A stretch of 64,000 nt of DNA from Lysinibacillus boronitolerans JCM 21713 = 10a = NBRC 103108 (GTDB lineage Bacteria > Bacillota > Bacilli > Bacillales_A > Planococcaceae): NCBI RefSeq assembly GCF_000772935.1, contig NZ_JPVR01000073.1:1-64000 (forward strand), read 5' to 3'. The translations under genes were made by a program, and so were the position numbers. The stretch's first letter is position 1. Each line of letters begins with the position of its first letter. The notes beneath the pieces were generated by a model that ran no database searches, was not told where the DNA came from, and was given only the letters and a program-made list of their open reading frames with translations. Below, piece after piece: positions 33,607 to 42,643 of the stretch.

Positions 33607-35028
33607 TTACTTTGAATGGAAGGCAAGGGTCTTTACCACAACAGGAACAACGCCAGATGGCAGAACCTCTCCAATGTCGATGTAATCGCCCGTTTCCACT
33701 TTAATTTGATCGATGCAAATAATTGGTACTGTCGCATTTATGGCTTGTATGGTCTGTCCCATAATCTTTGCATAATCTGATTGAATGACTATGATAATTG
33801 GTATGTCCTTAGAGCATCTTGTCGCCAAATGTAGCAAAATGGCCTGACACAATGCATGTACATCCTGAAAGCTTAAATACGGCAATTCACTAAAATAAAG
33901 TGCAAATGGCGAACGATTGTCCTCTATAGAAAATAAATCATTTGCTCTCTCTACTGCTGTCTTCACTGTCGAGTTAAAGTCTGTTAAAGGATCTATATGA
34001 CAATTGAAGACAGGTACATTTTTTAGTGGTAACACTTGTGCATCCACCTGAATGGTTGCCCCACTGATTTCAGTTGTTTGTGTACCAGCACCCGTCACTG
34101 TTGCACGTGCTGTTTCCTCTGGTTGTAACCATAAAAATGATTGTAGCTGTTCATGCTGTTGTAGCATTTTCGCTAATTTTTCACCAATATCATCATATTG
34201 ACGCTGTGTACATTCATTTTCATAAATACAAGAGGCCACACCACCCGTAAAAACAATGGCATCCACAGGTTTATGCCAGTTTGGTAAATGCCCTAGTAAT
34301 AATGGATGCTTTTCATCTCTGCATTGCCCATGAAGAATCATGGCAAGTGTTTGCACCATTTCTTCAATACAATGTGTCACTCGAATATCTTCGGCCGCAT
34401 CACCGACCGCTAACGGATTAGCCCATCGTTCCATCAATCGCATGAGTGGCGGAGAAATTGATTGAATCTTGCCATCCTTAAACTCAATCAATCTACCACC
34501 AACATGTAAGGTACATGTACCAATGACCTCTCCAAATTGCATAACAGCAATATTCGCTGTCCCTCCACCAATGTCGATATTGGCGATGACTTTGGATGTA
34601 TTCTTTGATTGCTGTAAAGTACCTGCCCCTTTGGCAGCAATAATGCCCTCTAAATCAGGACCTGCGGTAGCAACTAAAAAATGACCTGCGCCATCTGCAA
34701 TGGTATGGACAACCTCACTTGCATTTTCCTTCGTGGCTGATTCACCTGTAATGATGATGGCCCCTGATGCAATATCAGATGGAGCAATTTGTGCCAATTG
34801 ATACTGTTGAGAAATAAATTCCTCTATCTTTTTCATATCAATGATGTCTTTATTGATAAAAGGTGTTCTAATAATTGGACTTTGATGCAACACCGTTTTC
34901 TCAATAATTTCAATCCTTGGCACATGTGTTATGCCAGCCACATTCTTTAACAGAAAACTACTGACAACCATTTTTGTGGTACTTGTCCCAATATCAATGC
35001 CTGCACTAAATATTTTTTCTGTTTTCAC
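33607..35028 (-). CDS. eutA: Ethanolamine ammonia-lyase reactivating factor EutA
   Basis: 473-aa ATPase of the actin/Hsp70 fold that exchanges damaged cobalamin from EutBC. Visible: SAGIDIGTSTTKMV phosphate loop at the N-terminus, ANIDIGGGTANIAVMQFGE, LHVGGRLIEF, and VVFTGGVAS-type adenosine loop (AIVFTGGVASCIYE). The start is GTG 35028 behind GGGAGG; the open frame upstream to 35058 overlaps eutP and has no ribosome site. Confidence 0.94.
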   Translation of the reverse strand: MKTEKIFSAGIDIGTSTTKMVVSSFLLKNVAGITHVPRIEIIEKTVLHQSPIIRTPFINKDIIDMKKIEEFISQQYQLAQIAPSDIASGAIIITGESATKENASEVVHTIADGAGHFLVATAGPDLEGIIAAKGAGTLQQSKNTSKVIANIDIGGGTANIAVMQFGEVIGTCTLHVGGRLIEFKDGKIQSISPPLMRLMERWANPLAVGDAAEDIRVTHCIEEMVQTLAMILHGQCRDEKHPLLLGHLPNWHKPVDAIVFTGGVASCIYENECTQRQYDDIGEKLAKMLQQHEQLQSFLWLQPEETARATVTGAGTQTTEISGATIQVDAQVLPLKNVPVFNCHIDPLTDFNSTVKTAVERANDLFSIEDNRSPFALYFSELPYLSFQDVHALCQAILLHLATRCSKDIPIIIVIQSDYAKIMGQTIQAINATVPIICIDQIKVETGDYIDIGEVLPSGVVPVVVKTLAFHSK

Positions 35029-35045
35029 CCTACACCTCCCTCTCG

Positions 35046-35546
35046 CTACTGTGAGCAATACATGAGATACGGACTATCGCTTTCCTTAACAAATTGTCGA
35101 ATTTCTTCATTTGTCTTGAGTTGAATCAATGGTTCAATCAATTCAATGCCAAGCTTTTGCCAGGAAGAGGTTTGCACGATAGGGCCCTGCGTCATAACAT
35201 TTTTTAATAAGGCGGTAGCCCTTTCTACATCTGCATCAGGGGCATCAATCTTGGTAATCACACCTATTTGTATTTTGGGAATCCCTAAGCTGAATTGCGG
35301 AGGGAATACACTCCTTGCTGATGTGGCATCCTGCAAGTAAATCACATGCGTTACTTCCAAAGATGTTGCCATAATATTTCTGTAATACATTGGATTTTCA
35401 ACATATTCACCTGGTGTATCAACAATCCAGTCATCATAAACGAGTGCTTGTGTTTTGTTGGCACTGCTTTCTTTGCCCAACAATGTATTCATCAATGTTG
35501 ACTTTCCTGCTTGCACACCGCCTATTATCATTACTCGATTTTTCAT
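35046..35546 (-). CDS. eutP: EutP/PduV-type small GTPase
   Basis: 166-aa P-loop GTPase-like protein of the EutP/PduV family, associated with the microcompartment; a role in positioning of PduV has been suggested. G1 IIGGVQAGKSTL, G3 DTPGEY, G4 TKIDAPDAD are visible. ATG 35546 follows AGGATG by 7 bases. Lies between shell gene eutS and the reactivase. Confidence 0.92.
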   Translation of the reverse strand: MKNRVMIIGGVQAGKSTLMNTLLGKESSANKTQALVYDDWIVDTPGEYVENPMYYRNIMATSLEVTHVIYLQDATSARSVFPPQFSLGIPKIQIGVITKIDAPDADVERATALLKNVMTQGPIVQTSSWQKLGIELIEPLIQLKTNEEIRQFVKESDSPYLMYCSQ

Positions 35547-35556
35547 ATGACACATC

Positions 35557-35898
35557 CTATGATTTTGTTATTTTTGATGGTGTATAGCCTAATACCTCGG
35601 ATAAAAAACGATTGATTTCTAACATCGCCATTTCTACCTCTGACACACTACCAACAATAACGAGACTACCTGTAAAACGATCTAAAAACCCAAGTTTGAC
35701 ATTGGCAGCCTTTGTTGCTAAGTCCCCTGCAATAATTACCGTTTCACTTGGCGTACAAGTCATAATGCCAAGTGCACCTGCTTCTTGGATACCTAGCTTT
35801 TGAAACATTTCTGGATCAGGATTGGCAATAAGGTGACTCAATGTTAGCTGTTTACCCGGCACAAACTCCTGAATAAATCGTTTTTTCTCTTCACTCAC
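35557..35898 (-). CDS. eutS: Microcompartment shell protein EutS (permuted BMC-H)
   Basis: 113-aa circularly permuted BMC protein, EutS/PduU class: RFIQEFVPGKQLTLSHLIANP at residues 7-27 forms the beta barrel start and ALGIMTCTPSETVIIAGDLATKAANV the core. EutS hexamers are bent and help shape the shell. Starts with GTG at 35898, 5 bases after GAGGTGAT. Follows eutH by 26 bases. Confidence 0.94.
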   Translation of the reverse strand: MSEEKKRFIQEFVPGKQLTLSHLIANPDPEMFQKLGIQEAGALGIMTCTPSETVIIAGDLATKAANVKLGFLDRFTGSLVIVGSVSEVEMAMLEINRFLSEVLGYTPSKITKS

Positions 35899-35924
35899 AC
35901 GTCATCACCTCACTTTTTAATCAA

Positions 35925-37169
35925 TTAAGATTTTTGATCTGTTAAATACTCGCCTTCTTTGATAATGCCAGCCTTGCGATCTTCAATTTCCAACCTTAAT
36001 GCAGTTGGTACTGAAAGCTTATAGGCTAAAATAATCGCAATAACACCCGCTAAAAACTTCCCTGCAATAACAGGTAAAATAATAGTTGGCTGGAAGTTAG
36101 CCGTGAATGATAAGTGATCACCTAATAAGAAGGCCGAACATACACCAAATGCAATGTTAATCACTTTGTCTTTTGGTGGCATATGGCGAATGAGTGTAAA
36201 CATCGCTAAAATATTCGCAATCGTTGCTAAAATCCCAGCACTCCCTACAGAGGATAAGCCTAATTTTTTACCAGCTGCTTCAAGTGGCTTGGAAGCATAC
36301 TTTCGAATTAGATACACCATTGGGAAGGCACCCGCTAGCATAATCCCGATATAGCCGGCTGTTTCTAATGCTCGGAACTGGTCGATTTCATCAGCCATGA
36401 TCGGATCGAAGCCCCACGCACCAAAAATCTTTGTAAAAATACCTGTAAAAATTTCAACAATAGAGAACACTAACACCAGTTTAATTCCCGCATCCATTAC
36501 ACGACCGAAGACCATAAAGCCAGTAATCATGCCGTTTGGAATCAGCTTTAAGCCTAGTGCGATTAAGATAACAAAAATGAATAAAGGTAGTAAGTTAATT
36601 AATATTTGTAAAACAGAAATGGCAAATACATATGTAGGCGCCTCTGTTGTACTAATGACTTCACGTACTTCTGTGTTGAATAGCACAATCATGATGGAAG
36701 AAATAAATGCACCAATCGGGATTGTTAATACGCCAGCCATAATTCCTAGCGCCATATATTTATGATCACGCTTATCCAACATCGCAAGACCCATTGGAAT
36801 CGAGAATACGATAGTAGCACCTGACATAAAACCAACAACAAGAGCCATTACCCATCCCTCATAAGACTCCTTTAACGCATTGGCTAATTGGTAACCACCC
36901 ATGTCCGAGGCTAAAATCGTCGTTGCTGCGATCGCAGGATCTGCACCAATTAACTCAAAAATCGGACTAATAAAATGACTAATAAACCATGTTAAGTAAG
37001 GTATAGCTGCCATGATCCCTGCTGCTGGAACAAAAATATGACCAACCGTATGAATCCCATTCATAAATTCTTTCCCAATTCCATACTCAGCATCTCGGAT
37101 AGCTCCGATTGCCCCTAAAACAGCACAAATCATAATAATATAAACGATAATCGTTCCTATCATTGCCAT
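35925..37169 (-). CDS. eutH: Ethanolamine transporter EutH
   Basis: 414-aa membrane protein of the EutH family with about 10-11 helices; imports or facilitates uptake of ethanolamine at low concentration or low pH. Landmarks: MAMIGTIIVYIIMICAVLGAI first helix, GIHTVGHIFVPAAGIMAAIPYL, LASDMGGYQLA, and DHLSFTANFQP. ATG 37169 is seven bases after GGGGTGAT; an ATG at 37178 is an alternative. The gene lies directly behind the EutV-type terminator leader, so its expression should depend on antitermination. Confidence 0.93.
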   Translation of the reverse strand: MAMIGTIIVYIIMICAVLGAIGAIRDAEYGIGKEFMNGIHTVGHIFVPAAGIMAAIPYLTWFISHFISPIFELIGADPAIAATTILASDMGGYQLANALKESYEGWVMALVVGFMSGATIVFSIPMGLAMLDKRDHKYMALGIMAGVLTIPIGAFISSIMIVLFNTEVREVISTTEAPTYVFAISVLQILINLLPLFIFVILIALGLKLIPNGMITGFMVFGRVMDAGIKLVLVFSIVEIFTGIFTKIFGAWGFDPIMADEIDQFRALETAGYIGIMLAGAFPMVYLIRKYASKPLEAAGKKLGLSSVGSAGILATIANILAMFTLIRHMPPKDKVINIAFGVCSAFLLGDHLSFTANFQPTIILPVIAGKFLAGVIAIILAYKLSVPTALRLEIEDRKAGIIKEGEYLTDQKS

Positions 37170-37200
37170 CTTACTCATCACCCCTTTTTTATTTATAAAT

Positions 37201-37254
37201 TTATATAAAAAAAGGCACTTTAAAGAAGAAATCTCTTTAAAGCGCCTTTGCTTC
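37201..37254 (-). promoter_or_regulatory. EutV-type antitermination leader: hexaloop hairpin overlapping a terminator
   Basis: Terminator on the minus strand: CTTTAAAG-containing arms 37249-37235 and 37225-37211 (15 pairs, one mismatch) then seven T. Overlapping its 5' arm is a competing hairpin, GAAGC-[AAAGGC]-GCTTT (37254-37239), whose six-base loop has A in position 1 and G in position 4, the ANTAR recognition pattern for EutV. The first hairpin of the expected pair should lie within the last ~30 bases of eutV; I see only a weak candidate there. Confidence 0.7.
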
Positions 37255-37831
37255 AACTATTGACTTGTAAGTTGTTAATAATTTGCTGTGCAATCTGCAC
37301 CATTTCCTGTTGTGTTTGCATACTTTCATTGCGAATCTTACGGTAAGCCTCGTCCTCGCTTATATTTTCAGCCTGCATCAGCAAGCCCTTCGCTCGTTCA
37401 ATGACTTTTCGCTTATCTAATTGTGTTTGCTTATGCAAGATCTCCCCATTGAGACGGTTGAATTTATCAATTTGATGAAAAGCAACCTCTAGCACAGGCA
37501 AAACATTTTTTTCAGAAAACGGTTTCATTACATATCCTAATATATTATCCTGCTTCATGTATAGCAACAATTCTTTTTCACTATATGCCGAGATGAAAAG
37601 AACAGGTATACCAAGCTGTTGTTCAATAATTTTACTTGCCTTTAAACCGTCAAGTTTAGGCATTTTAATATCCATTAAGATTAACTGTGGTTTATGTAAA
37701 AAGGCTAATTCAATGGCAGTTTCTCCATTGTTCGCTTGAGCTACAACTTCGTAGCCGTTATCTTCTAACATAAACTTCAAATCAATCGCAATCAGTGATT
37801 CATCTTCGACAATCATAACTTTCCTAGTCAT
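37253..37831 (-). CDS. eutV: ANTAR response regulator EutV (antiterminator)
   Basis: 192-aa regulator. Receiver domain (1-120): acidic pocket VEDE, phospho-acceptor Asp in ILMDIKMP (about residue 55), Thr/Ser in FISAYS, Lys in VMKPF. ANTAR RNA-binding domain at the C-terminus (about 130-188: KVIERAKGLLMQAENISEDEAYRKIRNESMQ). Phosphorylated by EutW it would bind paired hairpins in nascent RNA and prevent termination before eutH. Overlaps eutW by 8 bases; a matching hairpin-terminator lies immediately after its stop codon. Confidence 0.95.
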   Translation of the reverse strand: MTRKVMIVEDESLIAIDLKFMLEDNGYEVVAQANNGETAIELAFLHKPQLILMDIKMPKLDGLKASKIIEQQLGIPVLFISAYSEKELLLYMKQDNILGYVMKPFSEKNVLPVLEVAFHQIDKFNRLNGEILHKQTQLDKRKVIERAKGLLMQAENISEDEAYRKIRNESMQTQQEMVQIAQQIINNLQVNS

Positions 37832-39254
37832 TTACGATAAATACCTCCTCACTTACAGGGAACTGAATCTGAGTATGTGTACCTTCATTACTAGGGATAA
37901 TTGAAAATGAGCCAGCTAAATCATATTCTACAAGCCTTGTGATAATCTCCATACCAAAAGATGCCTTCACCTCTTGCATTCCAACGCCGTTGTCAGAAAT
38001 ATGAAGCGAAATTGTAGAATCTTCCTGAATGAATTGAATATCGATGATTCCTTCATCACGTCCGATAAACGCATACTTTAATGCATTTTGCAGTAGCTCG
38101 CAAATAATGAGTGCTAAAGAGACTGCCTTTTTTGAATGGCAGAATACCCGCAAATTTTCATGATGAAAGGCTAGTTGAATAGTTGCTGTATTAGACGTAT
38201 CAATCATTTTATGACCAATTTTTTTAGCTAAAGCGATAACGTCTACTCTTTCTTCCGCGTTATCTTCATTTTCTAAAATTAGCTCATAAACCGATGAAAT
38301 ACTATAGATTCGATTTAATGCCTCTTGAAAAGCACTTGCATTCGAAGCAGACAGCTCATTGCGCATTTGCAAACGTAATAGACTTGTCACTGTCTGAAGA
38401 TTGTTTTTCACGCGGTGGTGAATTTCTCTTATCGCAAATGTTTTCATCATTAGCTCATTTTCTTTCAGCTTAAGCTCTGTTAGATCATGAATAATGAGTA
38501 GTGTGACTTTCTCGTTATGACTGCGAATTGGAATTTTCTTCACAATAAAGGATTTACGATCAATCGTAATTTCAAGGAAAAAGACATCGTCGCCTTTATC
38601 ATAGACCTCCTGTAAAAAAGGTAAGATTTTATCCAATGCTACATTGTCAAAATTTTCTAATCCAGATAGCTCTGAAATAAAATGATAGCCAGCAGGATTA
38701 CTATAAATCACTTTATTTTCGTGATTTGTGAGAATAATCGACTCTACGAGTAAATCAGAAACAACTGGAATCGGTTGAGAATTTGGTTCAACAATATGCT
38801 CAATTAATGCAAAAGGCATATTCTGAAAATCATCCTTCGGTGTCGTTTGCATCTTCACCATTTTTTCCTGAATCAATACAGCAATTACTTGCTGCTGCTC
38901 ATTAAAAATGGGAATGACATTTTGCTCCACCGTAATGCCTTCCTGCGTAATTGCTCTGGAAATGGATGATTTTTCTTTATGTTTAAACGCAGCAAATACG
39001 GCTGGTTCAAAACTTTCAAATACGAATTTTCCGATAACTGATTTTTCGTATAAACCAATCTCTTTCTTTGGGAATGCCTCTGCCACAACGATTGCATGCA
39101 GTAAATTCTCCAACAAGCAATCTATGAACATGTAACAATCAGTCAACTCAGCATAATACGTTAGCGTAGCCTCTATTTCTATTAACTTGTCAATATCCGT
39201 TGCCGATAGATTTGTATATTTTCTACACAATGATTGAATGTTCGACAGGTTCAA
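37824..39254 (-). CDS. eutW: Sensor histidine kinase EutW
   Basis: About 476-aa cytosolic kinase, sensor of ethanolamine. N-terminal Cys-containing sensory region (CRKYTNLSATDIDKL), a PAS-like segment (about 175-270), phospho-acceptor domain of the HisKA_2 type (REIHHRVKNNLQTVTSLLRLQ, about 280) and an ATPase domain (NALKYAF, DNGVGM). The start is uncertain: a TTG at 39284 lies in the loop of a hairpin and has no ribosome site; the TTG at 39254 fits the family length but is only one base after GGGGG. I report the latter. First gene of the eut operon, overlapping eutV. Confidence 0.88.
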   Translation of the reverse strand: MNLSNIQSLCRKYTNLSATDIDKLIEIEATLTYYAELTDCYMFIDCLLENLLHAIVVAEAFPKKEIGLYEKSVIGKFVFESFEPAVFAAFKHKEKSSISRAITQEGITVEQNVIPIFNEQQQVIAVLIQEKMVKMQTTPKDDFQNMPFALIEHIVEPNSQPIPVVSDLLVESIILTNHENKVIYSNPAGYHFISELSGLENFDNVALDKILPFLQEVYDKGDDVFFLEITIDRKSFIVKKIPIRSHNEKVTLLIIHDLTELKLKENELMMKTFAIREIHHRVKNNLQTVTSLLRLQMRNELSASNASAFQEALNRIYSISSVYELILENEDNAEERVDVIALAKKIGHKMIDTSNTATIQLAFHHENLRVFCHSKKAVSLALIICELLQNALKYAFIGRDEGIIDIQFIQEDSTISLHISDNGVGMQEVKASFGMEIITRLVEYDLAGSFSIIPSNEGTHTQIQFPVSEEVFIVND

Positions 39255-39267
39255 GCCCCCTATCAAG

Positions 39268-39295
39268 GAATAGTCAGCAAGCAAATTGACTATTC
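39268..39295 (-). promoter_or_regulatory. Hairpin in the 5' leader of eutW
   Basis: GAATAGTCA / TGACTATTC, nine perfect pairs with a 10-base loop, placed between the promoter and the eutW start region. It is followed by CTTGATAGGGGG, so it could affect access to the ribosome site. Confidence 0.5.
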
Positions 39296-39313
39296 TTAAA
39301 AATCTTTGTCATT

Positions 39314-39343
39314 ATTATAAACCTTTTGTGAAATTATTTTCAA
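39314..39343 (-). promoter_or_regulatory. Sigma-A promoter of eutWV and the eut operon
   Basis: TTGAAA (39343-39338), 18-base spacer, perfect TATAAT (39319-39314) on the minus strand; start near 39307. No cre site was evident close by. Confidence 0.65.
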
Positions 39344-39478
39344 TACAAAAAATATATTCTTCCACAAGATTTCGTTGCATTACAAAGAACTATATAGCTT
39401 AAAAGAGAAATATTCAACAGTTTTTTAAAGAACCATAATTTAACTACGCACATAATGTTATTTTAAAATAGCAAAAAA

Positions 39479-39510
39479 CGAGCTTACCTTTTGGGTAAAC
39501 TCGCTTTTTT
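39479..39510. terminator. Bidirectional-looking terminator after ypvA
   Basis: CGAGCTTACC / GGTAAACTCG with a CTTTT-type loop, T runs on both sides. It ends the ypvA transcript on the minus strand. Confidence 0.75.
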
Positions 39511-41418
39511 CTACTTGATTTCTGGAACAACTGCTACTATATTTTCAAAGGCTGCACGCTGTTTTTGTTCATCTTCATTTAATAATATGTGAATATCACC
39601 ATGGTCATTCGATGTCCGAATTAAACGCCCCATCCCTTGCTGCAAGCGTAATTGCATGAAAGGTAGCTCCACCTCTTCAAATGGGTTTTCGGCAAATGTA
39701 CGTTTCGCATCAAATAATGGGTCCTGTGGAGGAAACGGTAAATCATAAATAATCACACGCGTTAATGCTTCCTTAGGCAAATCTAACCCTTCCCATAAAT
39801 GATATGAACATAATGTTTTAACTGTTCCTTGCTGGAAGTCTCGAACAATGGCTGATAGCTCTCGATCTCCCTCAAATGCTACATACATACGTTCCATTAG
39901 CGGTAATTCCGCCTTGAAGTTTAGCATGGCTTGCTTCGATTTAAATAAAATTAACGTTTGCTCGCCATCACGCAGCAACTGCTGAACACGCGCTGTTTTG
40001 TCTCGCTGTGTAAGCTCATGTAAATAGATTTTCATAACCTCTTCATAGTCGAATGGGGATGGTACAGAAAATGATTGGTAATCTCGAATTCCTAAACTAT
40101 AGGCAATATAAGAAAAGTCTTTATTGACCGATAACGTGGCAGAAGAAAAGACGATTGGAAGCTTTTTAGAGAATAATTTTTCTGCTAAAACTTCTGTGAT
40201 TAAACGAGGCATAATGACGAGCGTTTCTTCACCATCTGTTTCCTCTAACCAATCTACTGCATCTCCCTGTGCGATGAAAATACGCAATGAAGCCTCATAT
40301 TGTTCTAAATATTCTTCCGCCATATTTAGCTCATATTCAGGAATCATGTACATTTCTGATTCAAAAACGAATTCCTCCATCAATGTTTCTACATCATCAA
40401 TTAACTGCTTCCCGTAAGCGAGCAATGTTTTTGATTTGTTTATGCGTTTGCGATCTTCATTAGAAGCGACGATATCATCACGAAGTTGATCAAAAAATAG
40501 TTCATGATCATCCTGTAATTTCTCCATTGCATACAGTGTGCGCTCGCGTACACCATCTACCATCAAGCGCTCCAGTAATTGCACAATGGTCGTTGCCTGT
40601 ACTTTATAGGTCATCGCTTTTTGCGCAGCATACTCCAATAAATGTCCTTCATCCAGCACCATCATTGATACCTCAGGCAGTAATGCTAGCTGACCTTCAC
40701 GCTCACGAGATTCCTTTGTAGCCAAATGCTCCATTAGAAAATCTTGTGAACAAATAACAAGATCAGTTGATTTTCGATAATGAGAGCGATGCAATGTTTG
40801 CCCACAGCGATTACGAAGATCACAAACCGAGCATTGCATAATCGAATTGTAATTAACCTTTTGCCAATCCTCATCACTGACAGTTGGATAATCACTGCGT
40901 TCCCCATATGGATGAACAGCAATCATCGAACCCTGTGCATAAACACCATCAGGGATAGAAAAGGCAATATCGTCAATCCATTCATCCGACTCCACTTTTT
41001 CTGCTTCCTCAAAGCGTTTTAAGCATAAATACTGATCTCTCGATTTTGCTAGACGAACATCAATATCAAGTCCTAACGTTTTTTGGAGTTTATAAATATC
41101 GCCCCCCTCTTTTACAAGTTGGTCGATTAATGTTTCATCTGCACAAGCAATCAACGCAGGTTTCCCTGTGTAGCGTGCATAGGAAATGGCTGGAAGCAAA
41201 TAAGCGATCGTTTTGCCAGTTCCCACTCCTGCCTCTGCAAAAAGAACATTCTTTTCTTTTAGTGCTTGTTCTATTTGATAAGCCATAAAGATTTGCTCAT
41301 CACGGCATTCAAAGCCCTTTTCTGGTAATTCATCATAAAGAACATCGCCCATCCAGTCACCTAATGAATCGAAAAATGAACGGTCCTTTGATAATGCAAA
41401 TGGTAAAGATTTACGCAA
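39511..41418 (-). CDS. ypvA: DinG-family ATP-dependent helicase (YpvA-like)
   Basis: 635-aa XPD/DinG superfamily 2 helicase without the N-terminal exonuclease of Bacillus DinG, the size of YpvA. Walker A EAGVGTGKT (about residue 63), Walker B VLDEGH, and late motifs GLDLP and QGMGRLIR. Four Cys (C in QYLCLKRF, C-S-V-C, C-G) between motif I and II match the iron-sulfur cluster position of the XPD family. Begins with TTG at 41418 behind AGAGGGGG. Probably acts in DNA repair or recombination; specific role not known. Confidence 0.9.
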   Translation of the reverse strand: MRKSLPFALSKDRSFFDSLGDWMGDVLYDELPEKGFECRDEQIFMAYQIEQALKEKNVLFAEAGVGTGKTIAYLLPAISYARYTGKPALIACADETLIDQLVKEGGDIYKLQKTLGLDIDVRLAKSRDQYLCLKRFEEAEKVESDEWIDDIAFSIPDGVYAQGSMIAVHPYGERSDYPTVSDEDWQKVNYNSIMQCSVCDLRNRCGQTLHRSHYRKSTDLVICSQDFLMEHLATKESREREGQLALLPEVSMMVLDEGHLLEYAAQKAMTYKVQATTIVQLLERLMVDGVRERTLYAMEKLQDDHELFFDQLRDDIVASNEDRKRINKSKTLLAYGKQLIDDVETLMEEFVFESEMYMIPEYELNMAEEYLEQYEASLRIFIAQGDAVDWLEETDGEETLVIMPRLITEVLAEKLFSKKLPIVFSSATLSVNKDFSYIAYSLGIRDYQSFSVPSPFDYEEVMKIYLHELTQRDKTARVQQLLRDGEQTLILFKSKQAMLNFKAELPLMERMYVAFEGDRELSAIVRDFQQGTVKTLCSYHLWEGLDLPKEALTRVIIYDLPFPPQDPLFDAKRTFAENPFEEVELPFMQLRLQQGMGRLIRTSNDHGDIHILLNEDEQKQRAAFENIVAVVPEIK

Positions 41419-41462
41419 TTAGTGTTCCCCCTCTAACTATCTGGTGCTATTATACGCGACGA

Positions 41463-41495
41463 AACGGAAGATAAGAAAAAATCTTATCTTCCGTT
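41463..41495 (-). terminator. Terminator of ypsC
   Basis: AACGGAAGATAAGA / TCTTATCTTCCGTT, 14 perfect pairs with a five-A loop (five T on the minus strand), between ypsC and ypvA. Confidence 0.75.
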
Positions 41496-41503
41496 ACTAT
41501 TCG

Positions 41504-42640
41504 TTAATCTCTTTTAGACTTTTGACCCCAGAACTGATAATAATTTGTTTCAATAAAACCATTAAATAATTTACGCTTTTTCGTCGCTTGGCGTCCATAT
41601 AATTCTTCAAAATTCTTCATGGAGGATAGCATATATACAGACCAAGTTGGATAGTTTTTCATGACCTTCCCAACATCGCGGATCACCTGTTCCACGACTT
41701 CCACATCACCAATACGTTCTCCATACGGCGGGTTTCCAATCATGACGCCATCCGTTAACTGTGTTGTAAAATCACGTGCTTGCATTTGCTTAAACGTGAT
41801 TAACTCTCCAAAGCCTGCTTCCGTTGCGTTTTCTTGTGCAATGCTGACCATGCGGTGATCAATATCGGAGCCAATTATTTCTAATGGCTGATCATAGTTC
41901 GCTAAACTCTCTGCTTCATCACGAACCATATCCCAGATTGCAGCTTTCATCCATGGCCAGTCCTCAGAAATGAATTCACGGTTATAGCCTGGAGCTATGT
42001 TTTGTCCAAACATCGCCGCTTCCAATGTAATAGTACCAGAGCCACAGAATGGGTCAACAAACGGACGATTTGGATTCCATTTTGAAATTTGTACAAGTGC
42101 AGCAGCTAATGTTTCTTTTAATGGTGCCTCACCTTGTGCCTGACGATAGCCACGCTTATGTAGGCCAGCACCAGATGTATCAATCGTTAGTGTCGCCACA
42201 TCCTTTAAAATTGAAACCTCAATTTTGTAAGTCGCTCCAGATTCATCTAAAAAGCCAAGTCGTTTATAATGCTGTTTCATTCGCTCAACGATTGCCTTTT
42301 TGGTAATGGCTTGACAATCAGGTACACTAAATAGTTTCGATTTTACGGACTTTCCTGAAACAGGAAAAGCAGCGTCCACTGGTAAATACTTCTCCCAAGG
42401 GAGTGCCTTCACACTTTCAAATAATTGTTCAAACGATTTTGCTGGGAATTGCCCAACGACAATCTTTACACGATCCGCTACACGTAGCCATAAATTGGTA
42501 CGAGCAATCGCCGTTTCATCACCTTCAAAATATACTTTGCCATTGTCAACGGTTGTTTCATAGCCAAGTGCTTTTACTTCTTGTGCCACAATAGCTTCTA
42601 AGCCCATTGCTGACGTAGCTACTAATTGATAGTTTGCCAT
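41504..42640 (-). CDS. ypsC: THUMP-domain 23S rRNA (guanine-N2) methyltransferase, YpsC/RlmL family
   Basis: 378-aa RNA methyltransferase. N-terminal THUMP region (1-155), then a Rossmann methyltransferase domain with FVDPFCGSGTITLEAA for AdoMet and the catalytic NPPYGERIG (about 305). Homologue of the first half of RlmL; in Bacillus YpsC lies next to rnpB and gpsB, as here, except that a cyclic-di-GMP gene sits between. ATG 42640 follows AAGGAAGG. Confidence 0.93.
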   Translation of the reverse strand: MANYQLVATSAMGLEAIVAQEVKALGYETTVDNGKVYFEGDETAIARTNLWLRVADRVKIVVGQFPAKSFEQLFESVKALPWEKYLPVDAAFPVSGKSVKSKLFSVPDCQAITKKAIVERMKQHYKRLGFLDESGATYKIEVSILKDVATLTIDTSGAGLHKRGYRQAQGEAPLKETLAAALVQISKWNPNRPFVDPFCGSGTITLEAAMFGQNIAPGYNREFISEDWPWMKAAIWDMVRDEAESLANYDQPLEIIGSDIDHRMVSIAQENATEAGFGELITFKQMQARDFTTQLTDGVMIGNPPYGERIGDVEVVEQVIRDVGKVMKNYPTWSVYMLSSMKNFEELYGRQATKKRKLFNGFIETNYYQFWGQKSKRD

Positions 42641-42643
42641 AAA

